DNA from: CAYTRP01 sp964625145
Lineage (GTDB): Bacteria > Sumerlaeota > Sumerlaeia > SLMS01 > JAHLLQ01
Reading direction: 5' to 3'
DNA: 39,454 bases
Assembly: GCA_964625145.1 (NCBI GenBank)
Contig: CAZVAQ010000016.1
Location: forward strand, 1-39,454
The translations under genes were made by a program, and so were the position numbers. Under the pieces are notes generated by a model. It searched no databases. It was given only the letters and a program-made list of their open reading frames with translations, and was not told the DNA's origin. Of this stretch, positions 23,181-30,874 are shown piece after piece (within the stretch, counting starts at the first letter, position 1; each line of letters starts with the position of its first letter).

Positions 23181-26108
23181 ATGCTGAAAAACGGTTTTGC
23201 GACACTGATGGCATTGCTCTTTTGTGGAGCGGCGACCGTCTCGTCCGCCGTGATGGTGCACGAGTCGGACTTTGAGACCACCGACATCTTCGCCAACCCC
23301 GTCACGGAGGGCGAAGTCAGCCGCATTTGGGCGGCCGGCGGCCTCCTTCATCCCGACGGCGTGCCCTGCTGCGGTTACTGGCACTACACCGGAGAGGGGC
23401 GGCTGTTGATCTCCCATGGCACAAACAACTGGGATGATCCGTACTATGAATACGACATGGACTCCGCCGGCATCGCCGCCGGAGACACCGTCGAGCTGGA
23501 GTTCCTTCTCGAACCCGAACACCACGTTGATGGTCGCGCCCAATACACCGAGATTCTGGTGACGGGATCAAACCTTGGCAACAGCGGCAACGAATCCCGC
23601 ACCGCTGCCGACGTCGTCTTCCGTCTCTTGGTGGACTTCGACTATCGCATGCGCGCGGCGTTCCACCCGGGCACCGCAGGCCTCGCCTACGTGGACCTTC
23701 CCACCCGCGGCCAGGACATGACGCAGGCCCGAGTCGTCATCACCTACAACGAATCAACGAGCGACTGGAAGGCCTTCCTGGCCGTGGACGGTGGCCAACT
23801 GCGCCAGATCGGCTCCACGATCAACAAGGCCCGCACGCAAAACACCATCCGCGTCACCAACGAGATGGCCTTTGCCGGCGGCAGCGGCACGGGCATCAAC
23901 AACAACGAGCGCCCTTGGCACCTGTACACGCAGGCGTTCCGCATCTATGACGCGATCGAGACAACCGATGCAGATCCCTTCGCACCGGCCGATGGCGAGG
24001 TGGTCTACTATTCCGACTTCAACCGTGACCCGTTGCGCTGGAACGACTTCTTCTATCCGCTGAACATTCGCGACCTCAATGGCATGTTCGTCCCCTCGCC
24101 GACCACGCATGCCTATGATGGCAACGGCAGTTGGGTCATCAACCATTCGGGGACAGCGGTGTATCCCAATGCGACCATCGCCAAATGGACAACCAATGAC
24201 ATGTCGGCGACGTGGAGCACGCGCATCCGCCCGGACTTCACCACGACCGGCACCGGCCAGATGGCCAATTTCAAGGTCGACGGCAACGCCGCGTCCTTCT
24301 TTGTCGGCAACTTCACAGCCGGTGCCCTCGGGACCTGGGCCATTCAGTTCGGCGAAGGCAGCGACATCTTCAATCCCGCACCCGGCAAACGCATTCCGAT
24401 GACGGTGCCCGTGGAGGAGCTGGAGTATGTTGACCTCTACGTCACTTACGACGCCGACACGCAGGTCTACCAGGGCTTCTATGCCGTCAACGGCGGCCCC
24501 GTGGAATGGCATACCGGCGGTCCGGTCAGCCAGGCACGCGGAGGCGGCTCCGTCGAGTACCAGGCCCAGGTTTGGGGCGCCGACACCGATGCGTTTGGCA
24601 TGGGAATCGACCAGTACACCGAAGAAGCCGGCGTCAGCATGACACCGCCGATGCTGCACGAGTCAAACTTCAACGCCGCCACCGGCACCAACCCCATTGA
24701 TGCCGGCGACGTCAGCCGCATCTGGGCAGTCGACGGAAGCTGGACCGGCGGTGTCTTCGGACACTACACCTACAGTGGCGACGGCACGCTTAACCTCAAT
24801 CGCCCCGCATGGAACTGGGACGATCCGTGGTTCGAGTTCGACATCGACTCCCTCGGCCTCACCGCCGCGGATACCGTCGAGATGGATTTCGTCTTCAAGC
24901 CGCTGTTCAACGACGAGGCCCGCACCCAGCACATTGAGATCCTCGTCACCGACCCGAACCTCGGCAACAACGGTGATGCCTCGCGCGCGAGCGCCGACGT
25001 GATCCTGCGCTGGTGGGTGGACTTCAACTATCGCATTCGCCTCGGGTTCCGCCCTAGCACCGACTTCACCGGTGGATACACGAACATTCCGCAGAAGGCC
25101 GATGAGATGGACGAAGTCCGAATCATCGTCACCTACAACGAGGACACACAGACCTGGCGCGCGTTCTACGCGATCGATGGCGGCTGGGTTCGCGAATTCC
25201 CAGGCAGTCCCATCGTCAAGGCCCGCACCAAGAGCACGATCCGCGTCACCAACCAGATGGACTTTGCCGGCGGCACGGGCGGCGATTTCCCGGGGCCGAA
25301 CGAGAATGAGCGCTCCTGGAGCCTGCGTGCCGACAACATGCGCATCTATGACACGCTGCAGACCCTTGACCCCGATACCATCGAGTACCAGGTCGGCGAC
25401 GTGCTTCGTCACTCGCGCTTTGACCGCAACCCCAACCTGTCCACCGACTTCTTCCTGCCCATCAACGTCTTCGATGTGAACGGCATGTTTGTGCCGTCTC
25501 CCGCCACCCATGCCTATGATGGAGTGGGAAGCTGGGTCATCAGCCATCCTGGCGACAATCCCCTCAACCCCAACGCCAACATCACCAAGTTCTCCGGCGT
25601 TGACGATCCGACCGAATGGCGCATGCACCTAAAGCCCGGCTTCAGCGCCAACGGCATCGGCCAGCAATACAACTTCAAGGTCGATGGCAACGCGATTGCC
25701 ATGTATGTCGGAAACTACTCCGGCGATCCGGAAGTTGGAACGTGGGGCATCACCTTTGGCGAGTTCGACAACATCTTCGCACCGGACCCGGGCAACGTTG
25801 CCCTGCAGACGGTCCCGGCGGAGGACGTGGACGACCTGCTGCTCGTGATCAACTACAACCCCGCGACCCAGCAGTATAACGGCTACTACCAGATCAACGG
25901 TGGCGAGATGCAGGCCCACCCGGCCAATCCCGTCAACTACGCCCGCACTGGGCAGGAATACGTGGAGTCGCAGTTCCAGGTCTGGCGGAGCGAGAGCCAA
26001 CCCACCGAACCCTTCACCATTGGTCTGCACTTGTACGAGGAGCTGTACGGTGTCGTGACCATCGTGGAACCACCGGTCACACAGCAGGACTCTGTGTGGA
26101 TCTACTGA
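23181..26108 (+). CDS. Secreted 975-residue protein made of two long tandem repeats, function unknown
   Basis: A strong AAGGAG precedes ATG 23181. MLKNGFATLMALLFCGAATVSSA is a signal peptide. The mature protein is two copies of a unit of about 465-475 residues: unit A about 27-487 and unit B 491-965. Each unit has a first half beginning LHESNF/VHESDF, EVSRIWA, NWDDPWFEFD and a second half beginning YSDFNRDPLRWNDFF / HSRFDRNPNLSTDFF with the shared block NGMFVPSP.THAYDG.GSWVI. Aromatic- and Gly-rich alternating strands suggest four concanavalin/LamG-like beta-sandwiches. No catalytic motif or sorting signal is recognised. It could bind glycans at the cell surface or be a structural exoprotein. 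It follows the GH172-like gene by 174 bases with no terminator between, so they may be co-transcribed. Confidence 0.78.
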   Translation: MLKNGFATLMALLFCGAATVSSAVMVHESDFETTDIFANPVTEGEVSRIWAAGGLLHPDGVPCCGYWHYTGEGRLLISHGTNNWDDPYYEYDMDSAGIAAGDTVELEFLLEPEHHVDGRAQYTEILVTGSNLGNSGNESRTAADVVFRLLVDFDYRMRAAFHPGTAGLAYVDLPTRGQDMTQARVVITYNESTSDWKAFLAVDGGQLRQIGSTINKARTQNTIRVTNEMAFAGGSGTGINNNERPWHLYTQAFRIYDAIETTDADPFAPADGEVVYYSDFNRDPLRWNDFFYPLNIRDLNGMFVPSPTTHAYDGNGSWVINHSGTAVYPNATIAKWTTNDMSATWSTRIRPDFTTTGTGQMANFKVDGNAASFFVGNFTAGALGTWAIQFGEGSDIFNPAPGKRIPMTVPVEELEYVDLYVTYDADTQVYQGFYAVNGGPVEWHTGGPVSQARGGGSVEYQAQVWGADTDAFGMGIDQYTEEAGVSMTPPMLHESNFNAATGTNPIDAGDVSRIWAVDGSWTGGVFGHYTYSGDGTLNLNRPAWNWDDPWFEFDIDSLGLTAADTVEMDFVFKPLFNDEARTQHIEILVTDPNLGNNGDASRASADVILRWWVDFNYRIRLGFRPSTDFTGGYTNIPQKADEMDEVRIIVTYNEDTQTWRAFYAIDGGWVREFPGSPIVKARTKSTIRVTNQMDFAGGTGGDFPGPNENERSWSLRADNMRIYDTLQTLDPDTIEYQVGDVLRHSRFDRNPNLSTDFFLPINVFDVNGMFVPSPATHAYDGVGSWVISHPGDNPLNPNANITKFSGVDDPTEWRMHLKPGFSANGIGQQYNFKVDGNAIAMYVGNYSGDPEVGTWGITFGEFDNIFAPDPGNVALQTVPAEDVDDLLLVINYNPATQQYNGYYQINGGEMQAHPANPVNYARTGQEYVESQFQVWRSESQPTEPFTIGLHLYEELYGVVTIVEPPVTQQDSVWIY

Positions 26109-26137
26109 GAGCTGTAGGCAGTACCGTCCGAAAGGCT

Positions 26138-26164
26138 GGCGGAAGCCCGGGGGGGGCTTCCGCC
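26138..26164 (+). terminator. Strong GC hairpin after the repeat-protein gene
   Basis: GGCGGAAGCC pairs with GGCTTCCGCC around a short G-rich loop; one more C-G pair is possible. It starts 30 bases after the stop at 26108. There is no following T-run, so it is a weaker candidate for intrinsic termination and may instead stabilise the 3' end of the transcript. Confidence 0.55.
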
Positions 26165-26190
26165 GCCTCTCCTCACCTCCCGGCAATGAC

Positions 26191-26219
26191 TTGACTTGTG
26201 AAGCCCTAGCATGTAATAA
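26191..26219 (+). promoter_or_regulatory. Putative sigma-70-type promoter upstream of the prepilin-like gene
   Basis: TTGACT (26191-26196), 17-base spacer, then TAATAA (26214-26219) preceded by TG. This AT-rich island stands out in GC-rich DNA and lies between the hairpin at 26138-26164 and the start at 26300, giving a leader of roughly 70 bases. No start-site evidence is available. Confidence 0.45.
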
Positions 26220-26299
26220 ATTGCGCAAGGTTCAGTGGCCCAGTTGACAGGTGGGCGTTCTTGGGCCGATTTTCTTCTGAGGATACCCGGAGGCAAGAC

Positions 26300-27004
26300 A
26301 TGACAGGTAAGATTTTCCACCGCGACAGGGCCTTCACCCTGATTGAACTGCTGATCGTGGTGGCGATCATTGCGATTTTGGCGGCGATCGCCGTTCCCAA
26401 CTTCGTGGCTGCGCAGGTCCGTGCCAAGGTCACGCGCACGCAGTCCGATATGCGGACGCTGGCCACCGGGCTGGAATCCTATCGGGTGGACAACAACGAA
26501 TATCCGATCAACATGTACAGCACGGCCCACTACTATGATGATGGCCGGGGCGGCGTGGATGATCCCTGGGGATTCAAGCCCATCGCCCACGAACGCGGCC
26601 GCACGGTCGCTGCCTGCTTGTGGCGCCTGACGACACCGATTGCCTATCTGGCGACCGTCGATGGCTATGCCTCGCCGTTCTGGCACTCGCAGGAATACTT
26701 CGATTGGATGCTGACCATGGAGGGCCAGACCTCCGGCATGCTCAATGTCGGGGCGACATACCTGTTCGGCGCTGCAAAGGTTCCCACGCGCCAGATGCCC
26801 ACCAACGACATGGCCCGCAGATTCCCGGAGTGGCCCGCATCCGGCATGATCAAGGAAAACCACTATTGGTTCATCTACGGTCCGGGCCCCTATGACCAGA
26901 CTGACAAGAGCGCGACGTACTGGATCCGCGCCAACTATGACAAACCGTACGATCCGTCGAACGGAACCGTCAGCGAAGGCCAGATCGTCCGCACAGGCCC
27001 ATGA
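26300..27004 (+). CDS. Prepilin-type N-terminal cleavage/methylation protein (type II secretion pseudopilin-like)
   Basis: 234 residues from ATG 26300, with GGAGG six bases upstream; the longer frame from TTG 26261 lacks such a site. The leader MTGKIFHRDRA is followed by FTLIELLIVVAIIAILAAIAVPN, the class III signal that prepilin peptidase cuts and methylates. The residue before the cut is Ala instead of the usual Gly; Glu at +5 is present. The body after residue 40 contains KVTRTQSDMRTLATGLESYRVDNNEYP, as in GspG-like proteins of Planctomycetes and Sumerlaeota-type genomes, then a unique Tyr/Gly-rich C-terminal domain. No secretion ATPase or other pseudopilin is nearby. Such orphan prepilin-like proteins are numerous in these phyla, with no settled role. 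A terminator follows immediately. Confidence 0.88.
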   Translation: MTGKIFHRDRAFTLIELLIVVAIIAILAAIAVPNFVAAQVRAKVTRTQSDMRTLATGLESYRVDNNEYPINMYSTAHYYDDGRGGVDDPWGFKPIAHERGRTVAACLWRLTTPIAYLATVDGYASPFWHSQEYFDWMLTMEGQTSGMLNVGATYLFGAAKVPTRQMPTNDMARRFPEWPASGMIKENHYWFIYGPGPYDQTDKSATYWIRANYDKPYDPSNGTVSEGQIVRTGP

Positions 27005-27046
27005 AACTCGCGCGGGTGAACCATCCACGCCCATCCATGAAGCATC

Positions 27047-27097
27047 GGCACTCTCCAGCGTCAGGTTGACTTTGACCGGAGAGTGCCGTTTTTCTTG
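27047..27097 (+). terminator. Rho-independent terminator
   Basis: GGCACTCTCC and GGAGAGTGCC form a perfect ten-base stem, with a 21-base loop and GTTTTTCTT immediately after. It lies 43 bases past the prepilin-like stop and 40 bases before the next start, so the prepilin-like gene is probably its own transcription unit and the genes from 27137 need a separate promoter or read-through. Confidence 0.85.
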
Positions 27098-27136
27098 AGA
27101 GAACCAACGGATTAACCAGGCGACATTCCCCACGAC

Positions 27137-30100
27137 ATGACTATTCAGAGAAAGCTCGGTCGGCTCCCCTCGGCCTGCGTCGCGGCCATGGTGCTCCTCG
27201 GCGGAGCAGCAATGGCAGGAGCCCCCGGCATACTTGCCGATTTCGAAGACCCGACGGCAATCGCGCCTCCCGTCCTGCGTGACGAGGACCCCAGCAAGGA
27301 CGATGATTCCAGGCTGGATGAATCTGTAGCCCACTCGGGCAGCCGTTCCCTGCGCGTGGATTACGACTTCGCACGCCGCCGAAACTCGGTCAACATGGGC
27401 CCCTTTGCCGTCTACACGGCCAGCATCCCGGACGATGCGTGGGGCCTTGAGTTTCATGTGCGGAGCGAAGAGGCGGCTACGCTGCGATTGTTGCTTCGCT
27501 TGGAGGAATACTCGCTCGAAGTGTGGGACGCGGATCTGCCGCTCATCATCGATAAGGAATCGGCGGGGCAGTGGCAGCGGGTGCGCATCCCCCTCGCTTG
27601 GTTCCGCCTCATCACGTGGGAGCGCCGCGACGGGCGTCTGAACCTTGCAGATCTCGCGAGCCTGCGCATCAACGTTCGCGGAGGGACCAATGACCCTCAG
27701 GCCGGAACCCTGTGGGTCGATTCCGTGCAGTTGGTCGACGCGGTTCATATCGTCCCCCCAACGACCGTAAACGAGGATGGATACCTGCCAATCGATTTGG
27801 ACGGCGCCTTCGACACGGACGCCATCGCGTGGCGCACACTTCCCACGGACGGCGATTTCCACACCGGCGAATGGGAACCGCGCACATTGCCGGCGGAGAA
27901 CTTCCCGGAAGAAGCCATTGCCGACTTCGGAGGCGTCCCCTTTCGGACTCCGCCGAAACGCGACGGTGCCAACAATCATTTCCGCAGCAATGGCCAGGTC
28001 ATTCGCGGCTTCCAGCCCGGCAAGTTTACTGTCGCCTACGTCCTGGCCTCGGGCAAGTTCGGTGACCAGATCGGCGACGCGGCTTTGCAGTATTCCGACG
28101 GCACCGAGCAGAAGGTAGCGCTGCGCATCAGCGATTGGAGCATGACGCCGCAATTCAGCGAATCAATCGGCCTGCTGCTCCCCTACGCCTACCATCGTTC
28201 GCAGCTTGACCGATACCGCGAGCCGAGATTGTTCGTGCAGTCACTCCGCGTCGATCCCGAGAGGGAGTTGATTGGCATTCGCCTCCCCACGAATGACTAT
28301 CTCAAGGTCTTTGGCATCACCCTCACAAATCGAGATGACTTCCCGAAGGTCGGCGAGTTCAGCGACCACCCCCTGGCCGTGCTGGATCCGCGGCTGGAGA
28401 TGGCCGACAAGGCCACCATCGATTTCACGCAGCCCGTCAAGCCCGTCGGTGTGCTTGGCGGCTATGTCGTGCGGCGCAGCGGAAGCTATGGCTTGGACAT
28501 TCCCACCCATAACGGGTTCCTCACCTTCACGGCCGACGCGCGGCATCTGCCCCAGGGCCTTCTCGTCTGGCACAATTTCCAGAACCGCCAGTTTCGTCTT
28601 GGCGGAGTAGAGGTCCCAAGTGAGACAAGCGTCATCGGCGAAGTGGAGTTTCTGGACCAGGTGACGTTGCGGTACCATGGCCAAACAAGCGTCGATGGAC
28701 AGCAGCATCCCGTATCCATGCATGTTTCGCGCGCATGGCCGGGTGCGATGTATGATGTCGATGCAAGCACGTTCTCCTGGATCGATTCGCCGGAACGCAC
28801 GCAACTTTACGCGCTCTTTCCAACCACGGACGACGAGCAGATCGTGCCGTTGCGGCGCGACACGATCCTGCCGGAGATGAGCGAACCGTGGATCCTGCTG
28901 TTCCACCGCGTTCCGGAGGACATGCAGCCCACGCACGAGACGCGGGACTTTGCCTCGCCGATATTGGTCGTGCTGGAGCGGAAGCCGCAAAGCATGACGC
29001 CGCGTTCCGCAACGCCGCCGCTGTCTGCCGGCATTGACTTCCAGTTCGAAGGCGCAGCGGGCAAGGTATCGGCCATGCCCCTGTTTGGCATCCGGCGCAT
29101 CGAGGCGGGGGAGACGCGGCAATGGGCGGATGATGGAGTCCCAGCAGACACCATCGAAGCCGCGCGCGTCTGGTCGCGGCGGTTGCAGCGCTTTCCGGTC
29201 GCATTGAGTCAGGAATACCTCGTGGACGAAGACGCGGGAACGGTGACCATTCGCGACTCCTTCAAATGGATGACGATGCAGTCCGAATGGGGCGTCTCAG
29301 CGGAAGTGTTTACGCCGCTGTCACCCACCGTCATGCTGGCGGCTGACAATGGCTATGGAATGTTGTTGCCGGCCGACTTGATCCGCACGAGCGTTTCAAC
29401 CTTCTATGGCCCGCTCGCGGGCAGGAAAGCGTCGGGCATCACCTACACAATCCCCATCGCCGACCATGTGTCGTCGATGCTGACGCTGACGCGGGCAACC
29501 GGTCATCCGCTCCTGGAAGAGGCACGCGCACAACTCACCCGTCGCATTGACGAGTCGATTCCGGATGATCTGGACGGCTTCACCTCCATCTCCGACATCA
29601 GCCAGGACGTCGCACAGTTGCGCCTGATTTCACCGTCCCGTCTTCAAATCGGAGACGATCCGCAGCGCGTTGCGTATGCGCGGGCCGTGGTGGAGAACGC
29701 GTTCAAGGACTACAACCTCAAGCTCGAGAAGGAACCCCAGACAGGGCAGTACTACCTGATGGACGACCGGTTCTGGGCCAAGGACGCCCTCTATGACAAG
29801 GAATGGTCCATCGGGTTCATCCTGCAAGGACTCTGGAGCCATGCCTATTACGACAACGATTGGGGCTTCATTGCCGACCATTGGAATGACATCCGCGGCC
29901 TGTATCGCTACTACCAATTGCATTTTGATTGGGCCACGAACTCCACGTTCACCATGACCACCGGTTCCGGAGCCAACTCCGATGGAATGCGCATCGCCTA
30001 TGATGGCATGCTGGCCATGGCCCGAATGGCGGGAAGCATTGACGATGACGCAACGCGAGAGGACGCCGTCGTTCGCTCCGCGAGGCAGCGGCTCAGTCTG

Positions 30101-30874
30101 TATGCCAGTTGGTTTGGCGCCCAGTGGGCCGCTGACCATGACTATGTCATGGCCCGGAATCGCCACGTGCGCCCGGAGGAGGCAGAGCTGCGTTTTTCTC
30201 CCGACCACCTGTGGTCCGAATTCTTCACGAACAATACCTCGCACACGACCGATTTCTTCCAGACCAACCATGCATTCTTTGCCTTCAATCTCGCCCATTT
30301 GACGTTCCTGCATGATGTCGGTCTCGACGAGTCGCGCCTTCGCTCGTGGATCTTCGAGACCATCCCGCAGCTACATCCCAATTGGTGCGATGGAAATGCC
30401 CGTGTCCCCGGTGGCGGCCGCTATTACGGCGACGCGCATGCCATGTCCCTGCTGATCGCGCGAGCCATCCTGTTCGAAGGCACGCTTGAGGATGCATTCG
30501 ATTGCCTGCGCCAGGCGACCGATGGCACCGCGGTGATGGAGGAATGGTACGCGCCAACCGGGCTGATCCCAATGATGCTGTCCGCCACCATCACGGGCAG
30601 CGCGCCGCGCGTCATCGTGCCCGTGCAGCGTTTTGCAATTATCGAGAGCACCTACGACGTTCAGGCAGGGTTGCAGCGCGTCGTGCTGGAGAGAACGCGT
30701 GGAGGCAACGATATCCTACGCATTCGTAGCATTGCGGACATGCCCACGCGCGTCACCGTCAATGGCCAGGACATCGTGGCGCCATACGACGGCAAACTTC
30801 GCTACTCGGACATTCCGTTGGATGCAGGCATCGAGGGTCGCATTGTCATAGAAGTGCAACATGTCGTGCCATGA
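27137..30874 (+). CDS. Secreted 1245-residue multidomain carbohydrate-active-like protein
   Basis: The signal peptide is about residues 1-28 (ACVAAMVLLGGAAMAGA). Residues 30-200 form a carbohydrate-binding-like beta-sandwich: GILADFEDP, VAHSGSRSLRVDYDF, WQRVRIPLAWFRL and GTLWVDSVQLVD are the usual strands of CBM11-like modules. Long beta-rich regions occupy about 205-780. Residues about 860-1165 look like an alpha/alpha-barrel with YLMDDRFWAKDALYDKEWS, TMTTGSGANSDGMRIAYDG, FFQTNHAFFAFNLAHL and GGGRYYGDAHAMSL, a fold used by glycosidases and polysaccharide lyases. A small beta-sandwich ends the chain. I cannot place it in a named GH or PL family. Its stop overlaps the next start as ATGA, linking it to a GH5-like enzyme. 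It probably attacks the same extracellular glycan. Confidence 0.72.
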   Translation: MTIQRKLGRLPSACVAAMVLLGGAAMAGAPGILADFEDPTAIAPPVLRDEDPSKDDDSRLDESVAHSGSRSLRVDYDFARRRNSVNMGPFAVYTASIPDDAWGLEFHVRSEEAATLRLLLRLEEYSLEVWDADLPLIIDKESAGQWQRVRIPLAWFRLITWERRDGRLNLADLASLRINVRGGTNDPQAGTLWVDSVQLVDAVHIVPPTTVNEDGYLPIDLDGAFDTDAIAWRTLPTDGDFHTGEWEPRTLPAENFPEEAIADFGGVPFRTPPKRDGANNHFRSNGQVIRGFQPGKFTVAYVLASGKFGDQIGDAALQYSDGTEQKVALRISDWSMTPQFSESIGLLLPYAYHRSQLDRYREPRLFVQSLRVDPERELIGIRLPTNDYLKVFGITLTNRDDFPKVGEFSDHPLAVLDPRLEMADKATIDFTQPVKPVGVLGGYVVRRSGSYGLDIPTHNGFLTFTADARHLPQGLLVWHNFQNRQFRLGGVEVPSETSVIGEVEFLDQVTLRYHGQTSVDGQQHPVSMHVSRAWPGAMYDVDASTFSWIDSPERTQLYALFPTTDDEQIVPLRRDTILPEMSEPWILLFHRVPEDMQPTHETRDFASPILVVLERKPQSMTPRSATPPLSAGIDFQFEGAAGKVSAMPLFGIRRIEAGETRQWADDGVPADTIEAARVWSRRLQRFPVALSQEYLVDEDAGTVTIRDSFKWMTMQSEWGVSAEVFTPLSPTVMLAADNGYGMLLPADLIRTSVSTFYGPLAGRKASGITYTIPIADHVSSMLTLTRATGHPLLEEARAQLTRRIDESIPDDLDGFTSISDISQDVAQLRLISPSRLQIGDDPQRVAYARAVVENAFKDYNLKLEKEPQTGQYYLMDDRFWAKDALYDKEWSIGFILQGLWSHAYYDNDWGFIADHWNDIRGLYRYYQLHFDWATNSTFTMTTGSGANSDGMRIAYDGMLAMARMAGSIDDDATREDAVVRSARQRLSLYASWFGAQWAADHDYVMARNRHVRPEEAELRFSPDHLWSEFFTNNTSHTTDFFQTNHAFFAFNLAHLTFLHDVGLDESRLRSWIFETIPQLHPNWCDGNARVPGGGRYYGDAHAMSLLIARAILFEGTLEDAFDCLRQATDGTAVMEEWYAPTGLIPMMLSATITGSAPRVIVPVQRFAIIESTYDVQAGLQRVVLERTRGGNDILRIRSIADMPTRVTVNGQDIVAPYDGKLRYSDIPLDAGIEGRIVIEVQHVVP

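Noticed and set aside
27047..27097. Riboswitch-like inner repeat in the terminator loop
   Set aside because: The loop has only a short self-complementary stretch; the perfect stem with a T-run is fully explained by transcription termination.
26102..28153. Minus-strand open frame of 683 codons
   Set aside because: Crosses the prepilin-like gene, a clear terminator and the next gene on the opposite strand; composition is that of a shadow frame.
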